From Streptomyces cellulosae (GTDB lineage: Bacteria; Actinomycetota; Actinomycetes; Streptomycetales; Streptomycetaceae): a stretch of DNA of 64,000 bases. The position numbers and the translations under genes were made by a program. Location: assembly GCA_014655195.1 (NCBI GenBank), contig BNBH01000004.1, forward strand, positions 186,001-250,000, read 5' to 3'. Of the stretch, positions 1 through 9,155 are shown piece by piece. The notes under the pieces were generated by a model. That model saw only the letters and a list, made by a program, of their open reading frames with translations. It ran no database searches and was not told the DNA's origin. Every line of letters begins with the position of its first letter. Positions within the stretch are counted from its first letter, which is position 1.

Positions 1-1014
1 CTCCCAGCCGGTGAGGACGTCGAGCTTGGTGAGGAAGAAGTCCGTCAGGCCGTTCACCCGGGTCGCGTAGCGGGCGATGACCGCGTCGAACCAGCCGCAG
101 CGGCGGTCACGGCCGGTGGTGACGCCCCGCTCGCCGCCGATGCGGCGCAGCGCCTCGCCGTCCTCGTCGAACAGCTCCGTCGGGAACGGTCCGGCGCCCA
201 CGCGGGTGGTGTACGCCTTGAGGATGCCGATGACCCGGCTGATCTTCGTCGGGCCCACGCCGGCGCCGGTGCAGGCGCCGCCCGCGGTCGGGTTCGACGA
301 GGTGACGAACGGGTACGTGCCGTGGTCGATGTCGAGCAGGGTGCCCTGGCCGCCCTCGAAGAGGACCACCTTGTCCTGCTCCAGCGCCTCGTTCAGCACC
401 AGCACGGTGTCGGCGACGTACGGCGCCAGCTTGTCCGCGTAGCCCAGCAGCTCCTCGACCACCTGGCCGACGGCGATCGCGCGCCGGTTGTAGAGCTTGG
501 TGAGCATCTGGTTCTTGACGTCGAGGGCCGCCTCGACCTTCTGGGTGAGGATCGACTCGTCGTAGAGGTCCTGCACCCGGATGCCGACGCGGTTGATCTT
601 GTCGGCGTAGGTCGGGCCGATGCCGCGGCCGGTGGTGCCGATCTTCCGCTTGCCGAGGAAACGCTCGGTCACCTTGTCCACCGTCACGTTGTACGGCGTG
701 ATGATGTGCGCGTTACCGCTGATCAGGAGCTTGGACGTGTCGACGCCGCGCTCGTTCAGACCGCTCAGCTCGGAGAGCAGGACCGACGGGTCGACGACGA
801 CGCCGTTTCCGATGACCGGCGTGCAGCCGGGGGACAGGATTCCGGAAGGGAGCAGGTGCAGGGCGTACTTCTGATCGCCCACGACCACCGTGTGGCCGGC
901 GTTGTTGCCGCCCTGGTAGCGCACCACATAGTCGACGGAACCACCGAGAAGGTCCGTCGCCTTTCCCTTGCCTTCGTCACCCCACTGAGCACCGAGCAGC
1001 ACAAGTGCGGGCAC
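1..1014 (-). CDS. purA: Adenylosuccinate synthetase (3' end outside window)
   Basis: Joins IMP and L-aspartate using GTP to give adenylosuccinate, the first committed step from IMP to AMP in the cytosol. The N-terminus reads [13 protein letters not shown], the signature GTP-binding/catalytic segment, followed by NNAGHT with the catalytic histidine; further on come GTTGRGIGP and [16 protein letters not shown], both diagnostic of the family. Only 338 codons are present and the frame is open to base 1, so roughly 90 C-terminal residues of the usual ~427 lie outside. I place the start at GTG 1014, just before [11 protein letters not shown], with a purine-rich GGAAGGGG upstream. It is divergent from the diacylglycerol-kinase-like gene at 1201. 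Confidence 0.97.
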   Translation of the reverse strand, partial: MPALVLLGAQWGDEGKGKATDLLGGSVDYVVRYQGGNNAGHTVVVGDQKYALHLLPSGILSPGCTPVIGNGVVVDPSVLLSELSGLNERGVDTSKLLISGNAHIITPYNVTVDKVTERFLGKRKIGTTGRGIGPTYADKINRVGIRVQDLYDESILTQKVEAALDVKNQMLTKLYNRRAIAVGQVVEELLGYADKLAPYVADTVLVLNEALEQDKVVLFEGGQGTLLDIDHGTYPFVTSSNPTAGGACTGAGVGPTKISRVIGILKAYTTRVGAGPFPTELFDEDGEALRRIGGERGVTTGRDRRCGWFDAVIARYATRVNGLTDFFLTKLDVLTGWE

Positions 1015-1138
1015 GCGCGTACACCCCTTCCGGGCGGGGCATGTCCAAGGTCAGGGGCGCACACGGAGGATCTCCGCCGCGTGCACCGCGACCACCGTTG
1101 GCCGCCAACCGTCGGACCGGATGCCCCGGAATAGACGA

Positions 1139-1167
1139 AGCCCCTGGCGCAATAGCGCAAAGGGGCT
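1139..1167. promoter_or_regulatory. Hairpin in the purA / DAGK-like divergent region
   Basis: AGCCCC pairs with GGGGCT around an inner GCGC-AATA-GCGC stem, followed on the + strand by a short CTT. It looks like a small terminator, yet it sits 34 bases before the start at 1201 and upstream of both divergent genes. It could be a leader structure of the rightward gene or a stop for antisense transcription. No direct evidence distinguishes these. Confidence 0.4.
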
Positions 1168-1200
1168 CTTGCACAAAGATGCTACCCGAGGAAGCGAGGC

Positions 1201-2064
1201 ATGGCCGAGGTGGCGACATCCGGGACTTCTTCCGCGACGTCCGATCAGCTTCTGGTGGTCATCGATCCGGTCGCCCGGCGGGCGGACGGCGAGTCGGTCC
1301 GGATCGCGCGGGACGTGCTCCGCGCGGGTGCGGCGGGCGCGAAGGTGTGCCTGCCGGACGGCCCCGAGGAGTTCGCCCGCGCGCTCGCCCGGCGCGGCTC
1401 ACGGCGTCCCGTGGTGGTGGGCGACGACCGGGCGCTGGTGCGGGCGGTGGAGCTGCTGCACCGGCACCGGGAGCTGGCCGGGTGCGCGCTGTCCCTGGTG
1501 CCGGTGGGCGGCTCGGTGTCGCTCGCCCGGGCGCTGGGCGTGCCGTGCGGGGCGGTGGCCGCGGCGCGGGCGGTGCTCGACGGGACGGAGCGGCGGATGG
1601 ATCTGCTGGTCGACGACAGCGACGGCGTGGTGCTGGGCGCGCTGCGGATCCCTCCGCTGGGTTCCACGTCCCCCGAACGGCACTCGGCCGGCGGGGTGAC
1701 CTGGCCGTGGCTGCAGACCTGCCGCTCCTTTGTACGCACGCTGGCCCCCGTCCGGCCGCCCGCCGCACCCGGGTCGGGGCCGACGCGGCTGCGGGTGGAG
1801 GTGGACGGGGAGACCCTGGTCGACCTGCACCAGTCGGTGGAGGCCGTCTCGGTCGTCCCCGGCGCCTCGGGCACGGCCCGCGTGGAGGTCCGCCCCGCCT
1901 CGGTCGGCGCGGAGGCGTCCCCCCTGTCGGCGGAGGCCCGCACGATCACGGTCTCCGGCGCCCACTTCCGCTACCGCGCCGACGCGACGGTCTCGGGCCC
2001 GGTCCGCACCCGCACCTGGGAGGTCCGGGAGGGCGCCTGGGGCCTGACGGTCCCGGCGCGCTAG
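1201..2064 (+). CDS. Diacylglycerol kinase-like protein with degenerate active site
   Basis: 287 residues. The layout follows the DAGK catalytic fold: LLVVIDPVARRADGES at the N-terminus, VVVGDDRALVRAVELL where the glycine-rich nucleotide loop should be, and LVPVGGSVSLARALGVP where lipid kinases carry PxGTGNDFAR. The GGDGT loop reads GDDRA and the GTGND segment reads GGSVS, so the usual ATP-binding residues are absent and kinase activity is doubtful. Family assignment is by overall pattern. ATG 1201 has GAGGAAGCGAGG just upstream. It is divergent from purA and convergent with the P450 gene, so probably a single-gene unit. Confidence 0.7.
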   Translation: MAEVATSGTSSATSDQLLVVIDPVARRADGESVRIARDVLRAGAAGAKVCLPDGPEEFARALARRGSRRPVVVGDDRALVRAVELLHRHRELAGCALSLVPVGGSVSLARALGVPCGAVAAARAVLDGTERRMDLLVDDSDGVVLGALRIPPLGSTSPERHSAGGVTWPWLQTCRSFVRTLAPVRPPAAPGSGPTRLRVEVDGETLVDLHQSVEAVSVVPGASGTARVEVRPASVGAEASPLSAEARTITVSGAHFRYRADATVSGPVRTRTWEVREGAWGLTVPAR

Positions 2065-2093
2065 GCACGGCGCCAGGCACGGCGTACGGGTCC

Positions 2094-3314
2094 TCAGGCC
2101 ACCTCGACCTCCAGGCCCTCCAGCCCCCGGATCACGAAGTTCGGCTTGCGGACCGGTTCCGCGGCGAGGCGGAGGGTGGGGGCGCGGTCCAGGAGGGCTG
2201 TCATCGAGGCGGCCAGTTCGATGCGGGCCAGCGGGGCGCCGATGCAGTAGTGGATGCCGGCGCTGAAGGAGATGTGCGGGTTGTCGCGGCGGGCGAGGTC
2301 CAGGCGGGACGGGTCGGCGAAGACCGCCGGGTCGTGGTTGGCGGAGCCGAACAGCATCGCGATCTCCGCGCCGCGCGGGATCACCTGGCCGTCGATCTCG
2401 ATCTCGTCCAGCACCCAGCGTTCGAAGAGCTGGAGCGGGGTGTCGTAGCGCATCAGCTCCTCGACCGCGGTGGGGACCAGGGAGTGGTCGGCGCGCAGGG
2501 CGGCGAGCTGGTCGGGGTGGCGGAACAGCGCCCACCAGCCGTTGACCGTGGAGTTCACCGTCGCCTCGTGACCCGCGTTGAGCAGCAGCACGCAGGTGGA
2601 GATCATCTCCTGCTCGGTGAGCCGGTCGCCCTCGTCGTGGGCGGCGATCAGGCCGGAGATCAGGTCGTCGCCGGGGTTCTTCCGGCGCTCGGCGATCAGG
2701 TCGCGCAGGTAGTCCGAGAACTCGACCGACGCGCGGACCGCCTTCGCCGCGGCCTCCTCGGACGGGTTCAGCTCGTACATCCCGCAGATGTCCGCCGACC
2801 AGGGGCGCAGCGGCGCACGGTCGGACTCGGGGATGCCCAGCATCTCCGCGATCACCGCGACCGGCAGGGGCTCGGCGACGTCCCGCAGCAGGTCGCCGCC
2901 GCCGGCCGCGACCAGCCCGTCGACCAGCTCACCGGCGAGGCGCTCCACGTACGGCCGCAGGCGCTCGACCGTGCGCGGCGTGAACGCCTTCGACACCAGG
3001 CGGCGGATGCGCGTGTGGTCCGGCGGTTCGAGGTCGAGCATGCCGTGGTCGTTGAGCGTGTGGAACGGCTCGTGCTCCGGCGGGGGCGGGGTGCGGCCGA
3101 ACTCCTCGTGGCCGAACCGGTGCTGGTAGGTGCGTCCCAGGCGCCGGTCGCGCAGCAGCGCCGAGACGTCCGCGTGGTGGGCGACCAGCCACTGGTCGGT
3201 CGGCTCGAAGTACCGCACCCGGCCCTGCTCCCGCAGCTCGGCGTAGGCGGGGTAGGGGTCGGCGACGAACGCGGGGTCCCACGGGTCGAAAGCGAGGTCG
3301 GAAGGAGCTGCCAT
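2094..3314 (-). CDS. Cytochrome P450 (CYP107-type)
   Basis: 406-residue soluble bacterial P450 monooxygenase. Visible motifs are the I-helix GHEATVNSTVNG, the K-helix ExxR in AVEELMRY, and the haem loop FSAGIHYCIGAPLARIE with the thiolate cysteine at about residue 357. Length is normal. GGAAGGAG precedes ATG 3314. The I-helix has A-T after GHE, close to the usual oxygen-activation pair. No ferredoxin, reductase or biosynthetic cluster is adjacent, so the substrate cannot be read from context; the VOC gene upstream is 54 bases away on the same strand. From memory its position resembles the conserved CYP107P gene near purA in S. coelicolor; that link is not verified. Confidence 0.93.
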   Translation of the reverse strand: MAAPSDLAFDPWDPAFVADPYPAYAELREQGRVRYFEPTDQWLVAHHADVSALLRDRRLGRTYQHRFGHEEFGRTPPPPEHEPFHTLNDHGMLDLEPPDHTRIRRLVSKAFTPRTVERLRPYVERLAGELVDGLVAAGGGDLLRDVAEPLPVAVIAEMLGIPESDRAPLRPWSADICGMYELNPSEEAAAKAVRASVEFSDYLRDLIAERRKNPGDDLISGLIAAHDEGDRLTEQEMISTCVLLLNAGHEATVNSTVNGWWALFRHPDQLAALRADHSLVPTAVEELMRYDTPLQLFERWVLDEIEIDGQVIPRGAEIAMLFGSANHDPAVFADPSRLDLARRDNPHISFSAGIHYCIGAPLARIELAASMTALLDRAPTLRLAAEPVRKPNFVIRGLEGLEVEVA

Positions 3315-3368
3315 GGACGGACGGTAGACCGCCGCCCCGCCCTCTGACCAGGGGTGCCGGGCGTTCCG

Positions 3369-3812
3369 TCAGAGGGCGCCGAAGTCGGGCAGGGTGACCG
3401 TGCCGTCCTCGGCGAGGGGGAAGCCGGGGTTGTGGGCGACCTCCCAGGCGTGGCCGTCGGGGTCGGTGAAGGCGCCGGAGTAGAAGCCGATCTCGTTGAA
3501 CACGGCCTGCCTGGTGACCGTGCCCCCGGCCAGGTCGGCCGCCGCGAGCAGCTCGTCCACCTCGGCGTCGGAGCGGACGTTGTGCGCGAGGACGATGCCG
3601 CCGAACCCGCCCGGCGTCCCCGGCTCGAGACCGCAGTCCCGGGCGAGTTTCTCCCGGCCCCACAGGACCAGGCCGAGACCGCCCGCCTGGAAGAAGACCG
3701 TCTCCTGGACCTCCTGGCCCCGCCAGCCCAGGGCCTCGTAGAAGGCCTTCGACCGGGCGAGGTGGGTGACCCCCAGCGTGATCAGGGTGATGCGCTGTTC
3801 CATGCGGCTCAC
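3369..3812 (-). CDS. VOC-family (glyoxalase/bleomycin-resistance fold) protein
   Basis: 147 residues. Two VOC half-modules are visible: the first begins ITLITLGVTHLARSKAFYEALGW, the second begins GFGGIVLAHNVRSDAEVDELL and ends AFTDPDGHAWEVAHNPGF, the typical C-terminal metal-side glutamate region. Members of this fold include glyoxalases, dioxygenases and drug-binding resistance proteins; nothing here fixes a substrate. It lies between the response regulator (ends 3829) and the P450 on the same strand. Confidence 0.85.
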   Translation of the reverse strand: MSRMEQRITLITLGVTHLARSKAFYEALGWRGQEVQETVFFQAGGLGLVLWGREKLARDCGLEPGTPGGFGGIVLAHNVRSDAEVDELLAAADLAGGTVTRQAVFNEIGFYSGAFTDPDGHAWEVAHNPGFPLAEDGTVTLPDFGAL

Positions 3813-3828
3813 CCTAGGACGTGCGGGC

Positions 3829-4494
3829 TCAGCCCGGGGTGACCAGACGCGCCTCGTAGGCGAAGACCGCCGCCTGGGTGCGGTCGCGCAGGCCCAGCTT
3901 CACCAGGATGCGGCTGACGTGCGTCTTGATCGTCGACTCGGCGACCACCAGCCGTTCGGCGATCTCCGCGTTCGACAGGCCCTGCGCGATCAGCACCAGC
4001 ACCTCCGTCTCCCGCTCGGTGAGGTCCCCGTACGCGGCCTGCGCGGACGGCAGCACGCGGGGTGCGTCGGACAGCTTGGAGAACTCGGTGATGAGGCGCC
4101 GGGTGACCGACGGGGCGAGCAGCGCCTCCCCGGCCGCGACGACCCGGACGCCGTCGGCGAGCTGACGCGCGGAGGCGTCCTTCAGCAGGAAGCCGGAGGC
4201 GCCCGCGCGCAGCGCCTGGTAGACGTACTCGTCGAGGTCGAAGGTGGTCAGCACCAGCACCTTGGCCGCGCCGTCCGCGGCGACGATCTCGCGGGTCGCC
4301 TCGATGCCGTTCAGCTCCGGCATGCGGATGTCCATCAGGACGACGTCGGGGGCGAGTTCGCGGACCTTGTCGACCGCCTGACGGCCGTTGACGGCCTCGC
4401 CGACGACCTCGATGTCCGGCATCGCGTTGAGCAGCACCGAGAAGCCCTCGCGCACCATCATCTGGTCGTCCGCGATCAGCACGCGAATGGTCAT
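3829..4494 (-). CDS. NarL/LuxR-type response regulator (system 1)
   Basis: 221 residues. Receiver domain at the N-terminus with the acidic pair in VLIADDQ, phospho-acceptor Asp in DVVLMDIRMPE (about residue 55), Thr in LVLTTFD and Lys in FLLKDA. LuxR/GerE helix-turn-helix at the C-terminus: LTERETEVLVLIAQGLSNAEIAE then TIKTHVSRILVKLGLRDR. It overlaps the stop of its kinase by four bases (ATGA at 4491-4494), so the two are translationally coupled. It is a close paralogue of the regulator at 5962-6624. The target genes are unknown. Confidence 0.95.
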   Translation of the reverse strand: MTIRVLIADDQMMVREGFSVLLNAMPDIEVVGEAVNGRQAVDKVRELAPDVVLMDIRMPELNGIEATREIVAADGAAKVLVLTTFDLDEYVYQALRAGASGFLLKDASARQLADGVRVVAAGEALLAPSVTRRLITEFSKLSDAPRVLPSAQAAYGDLTERETEVLVLIAQGLSNAEIAERLVVAESTIKTHVSRILVKLGLRDRTQAAVFAYEARLVTPG

Positions 4495-5852
4495 GCGTCA
4501 CCCTCGTTCACCGCGGTGACCGGCAGGAACACCGCGACCTCGTAGCCGCCGTCCTCGGTCGGTCCGGCGGCCATCTCGCCGTTCAGCATGGCGACCCGCT
4601 CCCGCATGCCGGTGATGCCGTGACCGGCTCCGGGCGACGGCTTAACGAGACCCGGCTCCGGCATCGCTCCGTTGACGACACGAACGCCGAGACCGCCGAG
4701 AACGTACCCGATCTCCACACGGGCGCTCGCGCCGGGAGCGTGCCGCAGGCTGTTGCTCAGCGCCTCCTGCACGATCCGGTACGCCGACAGTTCCACGCCC
4801 TGCGGCAGCTCCCGCACAGCGCCGGTGACCACCTTCTCCACGGTCAGCCCGGCGTCCCGCACGTTGACCAGGAGGGCGTCCAGATCGGCGAGGGTGGGCT
4901 GCGGGGCGTCCGGGGCCTCGTAGTCCTCGGCGCGGACCACGCCGAGGATGCGGCGCAGCTCGGTGAGGGCGGCGACGGCGTTCTCCCGGATGGTGGCGAA
5001 GGCGCGCTCCAGCTCCTCCGGAGGGTTCTCCACCCGGTACGGGGCGGCCTCGGCCTGGATGGCGACCACCGACATGTGGTGGGCCACCACGTCGTGCAGC
5101 TCGCGCGCGATGGTGGTGCGCTCCTCCAGCAGCGTGCGCCGGGACCGCTCCTGCTCGGTGACGGTCTGCTGGGCGGTCACCTCCTGCTGGGCGGTGTGCC
5201 GGACGTGCCAGAGGCAGACCAGGAGCAGCGCGAACGCCGAGAGCACGAGCATCGGGGCGCCGTTGGTGTAGTAGTACGACCCGCCGAAGAGGATGTCCCC
5301 GAACACGACGTACAGGGCGGTGACGACCCACATCCACACGGCGGTGCGGGGCCGGGTGCGCAGCGCCACCACCACCAGGACCGTGAGGTGGGAGACGAAC
5401 GAGCCGGGCATCCACGGCCAGTCGGACCCGTCGCCGTTGAGCAGCGCGGTCAGCGGGCTCGCCACGAGGGACAGCCAGAACGCGCCGACCGGCCGGGTCA
5501 GCGTGGCGGCCACGGGCAGCGCGCACAGCAGTCCGGCCAGCAGGGCCCGGCCGTCGCCGCCCGGCTCGCTGCCGGAGACGGTGCCGACCAGCAGGGTGAG
5601 CAGCGCGATCGCCGCCACCACCGCGTGCGGGAGCCGTTCCGCGGCCGTGCGCGGCCGCGGGGGCAGCCGGCGCAGGAGCGGGCCGTCGGCCGGGCGGGGC
5701 GCCAGCGGGCGGTAGGCGAAGGGGTTGCGGAAGAGGTCCTCGCGGAGCCCCCGCAGCGAGTTCTGGGCCAGCCGGTACTCCGGGCTGCGGCGCCCGTCCC
5801 CGGAGCGGGGGGCGCCGGCGGGCTGCTGGTGCGTCGTCTCGGTCACGCTCAC
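4491..5852 (-). CDS. Sensor histidine kinase, HisKA_3 family (system 1)
   Basis: About 453 residues. N-terminal half has several hydrophobic segments (for example AVVAAIALLTLLVG and PMLVLSAFALLLVCLW) forming the membrane sensor. The dimerisation/phospho-acceptor helix is ARELHDVVAHHMSVVAIQAEA, and the ATPase domain ends with GAGHGITGMRERVAMLNG. The open frame extends to 5933 but the likely start is GTG 5852 (VSVTETTHQQ); no strong ribosome-binding site is visible, so the exact start is uncertain. It is coupled by overlap to its response regulator and is paralogous to the broken kinase at 6621-7972, indicating tandem duplication of the whole two-component system. Confidence 0.92.
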   Translation of the reverse strand: MSVTETTHQQPAGAPRSGDGRRSPEYRLAQNSLRGLREDLFRNPFAYRPLAPRPADGPLLRRLPPRPRTAAERLPHAVVAAIALLTLLVGTVSGSEPGGDGRALLAGLLCALPVAATLTRPVGAFWLSLVASPLTALLNGDGSDWPWMPGSFVSHLTVLVVVALRTRPRTAVWMWVVTALYVVFGDILFGGSYYYTNGAPMLVLSAFALLLVCLWHVRHTAQQEVTAQQTVTEQERSRRTLLEERTTIARELHDVVAHHMSVVAIQAEAAPYRVENPPEELERAFATIRENAVAALTELRRILGVVRAEDYEAPDAPQPTLADLDALLVNVRDAGLTVEKVVTGAVRELPQGVELSAYRIVQEALSNSLRHAPGASARVEIGYVLGGLGVRVVNGAMPEPGLVKPSPGAGHGITGMRERVAMLNGEMAAGPTEDGGYEVAVFLPVTAVNEGDA

Positions 5853-5961
5853 ACGGTAGGCCGGGCGGGTGAGCCGGGTCGTCCCCGCTGAGAGGGGTTC
5901 CGTGGCGTCCGTCTGAAGTACTACGCAGGCCACGGCGGGTTACGCCACGGTACGCACCGGG

Positions 5962-6624
5962 TCAGTAACCGGAGGGACGCACCAGTCCCGACTCGTAGGC
6001 GAACACGGCCGCCTGGGTGCGGTCGCGCAGGCCGAGCTTCACCAGGATGCGGCCGACGTGTGTCTTCACGGTCTGCTCGGCGACGACGAGCCGTACGGCG
6101 ATCTCCGCGTTGGACAGGCCCTGCGCGATCAGCGACAGGACCTCCGTCTCCCGTTCGGTGAGGTCGCCCACCTTGCGGCGCAGAGGGGTGCGGGGGCGCG
6201 GGTCCAGGCGGGAGAACTCGGCGATCAGCCGGCGGGTGACGCCCGGCGCGAGCAGCGCGTCCCCGGCGGCCACCACCCGCACCGCCTCGGCGAGCTGCTC
6301 GGCGGAGGCGTCCTTGAGGAGGAAGCCGGAGGCGCCCGCGCGCAGCGCCTCGTACACGTACTCGTCGAGGTCGAAGGTGGTCAGCACCAGCACCTTCACC
6401 TCGGGGTGGGCGGCGGTGACGCGGGCGGTGGCCTCGATGCCGTCCAGTTCGGGCATGCGGATGTCCATCAGGACGACGTCCGGGGGGAGTTCGTCCACCT
6501 TCTCGACCGCCTCGAACCCGTTGACCGCCTGGCCGACGACCTCGATGTCGGGCTGCGTGTTCAGCAGCACGGTGAAGCCCTGACGGACCATCTGCTGGTC
6601 GTCGGCGATCAGTACGCGGATCAT
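5962..6624 (-). CDS. NarL/LuxR-type response regulator (system 2)
   Basis: 220 residues, same architecture as the regulator at 3829: receiver with VLIADDQQMVRQGF, phospho-acceptor in DVVLMDIRMPE, then GerE helix-turn-helix (LTERETEVLSLIAQGLSNAEIA, TVKTHVGRILVKLGLRDR). The two are near-identical across long stretches, including DEYVYEALRAGASGFLLKDAS. The start overlaps the kinase stop by four bases (6621-6624). Because the partner kinase is frameshifted, this regulator may be orphaned or served by the system 1 kinase. Confidence 0.95.
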   Translation of the reverse strand: MIRVLIADDQQMVRQGFTVLLNTQPDIEVVGQAVNGFEAVEKVDELPPDVVLMDIRMPELDGIEATARVTAAHPEVKVLVLTTFDLDEYVYEALRAGASGFLLKDASAEQLAEAVRVVAAGDALLAPGVTRRLIAEFSRLDPRPRTPLRRKVGDLTERETEVLSLIAQGLSNAEIAVRLVVAEQTVKTHVGRILVKLGLRDRTQAAVFAYESGLVRPSGY

Positions 6625-7972
6625 GCGGTGCCGTCCTGGGGGAGGGGGTCGGTGGCAGACGGGGCGGTCACGGGAAGGCGGGCCTCGACGCGGTAGCCGC
6701 GCCCGGACCAGGGGCCGGCGGTGAGCGTGCCGCCCAGCATGACCGCGCGCTCCCGCATGCCGAGCAGCCCGTGCCCGGCTCCGGCGGACGGCGGCGCCTC
6801 CCGGGTGGGGGCGGTGTTCACCACCTCCACCCTGAGGGCGCGCGGCCCGTAGGCGAGGGTGACGTGCGCGGTGGCGCCGGGCGCGTGCCGCAGCACGTTG
6901 CTCAGCGCCTCCTGCACGATCCGGTACGCGGACAGCTCCACGCCGGGCGGCAGCGGGCGCCGCTCGCCGGTGATCTCGGTGGTCACGGTGAGTCCGGCGG
7001 CGCGGGTGTTCTCCACCAGCGCCGCCAGCCGGTCCAGGGTGGGCTGCGGGGCGTGCGGGGCGCGCGGGGCGCGTCCGGACGCGTCGGCCGGGCCGTCGTC
7101 GGCCGAGTGCTCCGAGCGCAGCACGTCGAGGACGCGGCGCAGTTCGGTGAGCGCCTCGACGGCGTTCTGCCGGATGCCGGCGAGGTTCTCCTTCAGCTCG
7201 TCCGGCGGTCCCTCACGAGGTGCGGGGCGACCTGCGCCTGGATGGAGATCACCGACATGTGGTGGGCCACCACGTCGTGCAACTCCCGCGCGATACGGCC
7301 GCGTTCCTCGAGCAGCGTGCGGCGGGCCCGTTCCTCGGCGGTGAGCGTGGTCTGCTGCTCCAGCTCGGCGCGGGCCTCACGGCGGCCGCGCAGGGCGATG
7401 CCGAGGACGACCACGACGGCGGAGAGGATCACCGCCAGAAGGCCGGTGGCCTGGTACCTCTGGGCGCCGATCCACCCCTGCAGCACCCAGGTGACCAGCG
7501 CGGTCAGGGCCAGCGCCTCCACGGACACCCGGGTGCGCACCCGCAGGGCGAGCAGCAGCATCACGAACATGTGCCCGATGAGGCCCGCCGAGGTCCACGG
7601 CCAGGTGAACGACTCGCCGTCGCCGACGGCCATCTCGGCGCGCACCGCGAACGCGCCCGCCACCGTCGCGGCCATCGACGTCCACCAGCCCGGGACCGGC
7701 CGCCACAGCGCGAGCACCATCGCCCCGCCGTGGGCGAGCGCGACGGGGAAGGCGATCCCGAAGGGGACCAGACCGTGGTCCTGGAGCTGCGGGAGGTCGC
7801 CGACGAACACGCCGAAGGCGGAGAGGCACACCACCCCGTGGGGCAGCCAGCGCAGCCAGGTCGACGGCGGCAGGGGGTCGACGCGCGCGGTCCCCAGGTC
7901 CTCGCGCAGGACGCCCAGCCACCGCCGTACGCGCTCCACCCCCGTGTCCGCCACGCCGTTCAGCCTAGACAT
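6621..7972 (-). pseudogene. Sensor histidine kinase (system 2), frameshifted
   Basis: The N-terminal part (7972 down to about 7205) reads as membrane sensor plus ARELHDVVAHHMSVISIQAQVAPHLVRD, then hits a stop after DRRTS. The adjacent frame continues as PPDELKENLAGIRQNAVEAL and runs to the ATPase end GAGHGLLGMRERAVMLGG at 6621. The paralogue at 4491 reads NPPEELERAFATIRENAVAAL at the same place, so one base is missing in GGACCGCC (about 7203-7211). The span is 1352 bases, not a multiple of three. Either the kinase is inactive or this is a sequencing error in a C run. Confidence 0.85.
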
Positions 7973-9155
7973 GCGGGGCCCTCTCGGTCATCGGGCGGTG
8001 CGCGCGGACCACCGTCGACGGGCGTGCGCGCCCTCGCCGGCGGCCGCCCCGCTCCCAGGTGCGGAACGCGGCCCCGCACACCGCGAGGGCGAGGAGGAAG
8101 ACCACCAGCCAGGGCAGCCGGGCGGCGACCCAGCCGAGGCCGTCGGGGACGGTGTGCAGACCCGGCAGCGGACCGGCCGGGAGAAGCGCGGCGGTCGTCG
8201 CCATCAGGGCGGTCTGGTGCCACAGGAACACCGTCATCGCGGACAGGTTGACCAGCGCCACCGCCGCCCAGGCGAGCGGCCGGCGCATGGCGCGGCGCAG
8301 CCGGTCCCGCAGCAGCAGCGCGAGCCCGCACTGGGCGAGGCCGAAGGTGACGGCGGCCAGGGTCGGCGGGTTGAGGTTGGACACCTCGGCCCCCGGCACC
8401 CCGACCATCGCGGCCGGGTACCCCGCCCACGCGACCAGCACCACCGTCGCCGCCGTACCGCAGCCCAGCAGCACCCACCCGGACCTGCGGCCCTCCAGCT
8501 CGCCCCGGGTCCAGGCCGCGCCCAGCGTGTACGGCACGAGCCAGCCCGCGGCGAGGTTCACCCAGCCCAGCGCGTCGGGGGCGCCGAGGCCGAAGCGGAG
8601 CACGTCGACGTGGAGGACGACGGCCAGCGGCCACAGCGGGTGCAGCCGGGCGACCAGCGGGGTCACGGCGGTGAGGGCGGCGAAGACCAGCAGGAACCAC
8701 ATCGGGGACAGCGCGAGCTTCACCAGCGTCCGCACGGTCGCGTACTCGGCGTCGGACAGCAGCAGAGCGAGCGTCACGGCCGTCCACAGGGTGAGGACGG
8801 CGACGACCGGCCCGAACAGCCGCGCCAGCCGGGCGTGCAGCCATCGCCGGTACGGCGTCCCGCGCTCCCGCGCCGAGGCGTACGAGCGGGTCGCGACATG
8901 CCCGCCGACCAGGAAGAACACGGCGAGTGTCTGGAAGGCCCAGGACACCGGGGCCAGCCACGGCATGTGCTGGAGCGGGCCGGCGGTGTGCAGCGTGCGG
9001 CCGTCCGCGACCAGCGCGGTGACCAGCCAGTGGCCGAGGACCACGCCCAGGACGGCGAAGGCCCGCAGGGCGTCCACGGCGCGGTCGCGACGGTCGGGGG
9101 TGGCCGCGTCGATGCGGGCGGCGGTGTCGCGCAGGGCGACGGGGAGGCGGGTCAT
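7965..9155 (-). CDS. Acyltransferase-3 family integral membrane protein
   Basis: 396 residues from ATG 9155. The first catalytic motif region reads RDRAVDALRAFAVLGVVLGHWLV, with the R..D.LR..A......H pattern of acyltransferase 3 proteins; about ten hydrophobic segments follow, including AVFFLVGGHVATRSY. Such proteins O-acylate sugars, peptidoglycan or small molecules at the membrane. The open frame continues upstream of 9155, but the ATG overlaps the stop of the secreted hydrolase by four bases (9152-9155), which supports this start and suggests co-expression. Its 3' end overlaps the 5' end of the frameshifted kinase by eight bases. The substrate is not evident. Confidence 0.88.
   Translation of the reverse strand: MTRLPVALRDTAARIDAATPDRRDRAVDALRAFAVLGVVLGHWLVTALVADGRTLHTAGPLQHMPWLAPVSWAFQTLAVFFLVGGHVATRSYASARERGTPYRRWLHARLARLFGPVVAVLTLWTAVTLALLLSDAEYATVRTLVKLALSPMWFLLVFAALTAVTPLVARLHPLWPLAVVLHVDVLRFGLGAPDALGWVNLAAGWLVPYTLGAAWTRGELEGRRSGWVLLGCGTAATVVLVAWAGYPAAMVGVPGAEVSNLNPPTLAAVTFGLAQCGLALLLRDRLRRAMRRPLAWAAVALVNLSAMTVFLWHQTALMATTAALLPAGPLPGLHTVPDGLGWVAARLPWLVVFLLALAVCGAAFRTWERGGRRRGRARPSTVVRAHRPMTERAPHV

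Noticed and set aside
1005..3347. 780-codon open frame on the + strand opposite P450
   Set aside because: Shadow of the P450 and DAGK-like genes; Ala/Gly/Arg-rich and without any domain.
6621..7124. Separate short ATPase-domain gene
   Set aside because: It is the out-of-frame C-terminal half of the kinase; the paralogue shows continuity across the frameshift.
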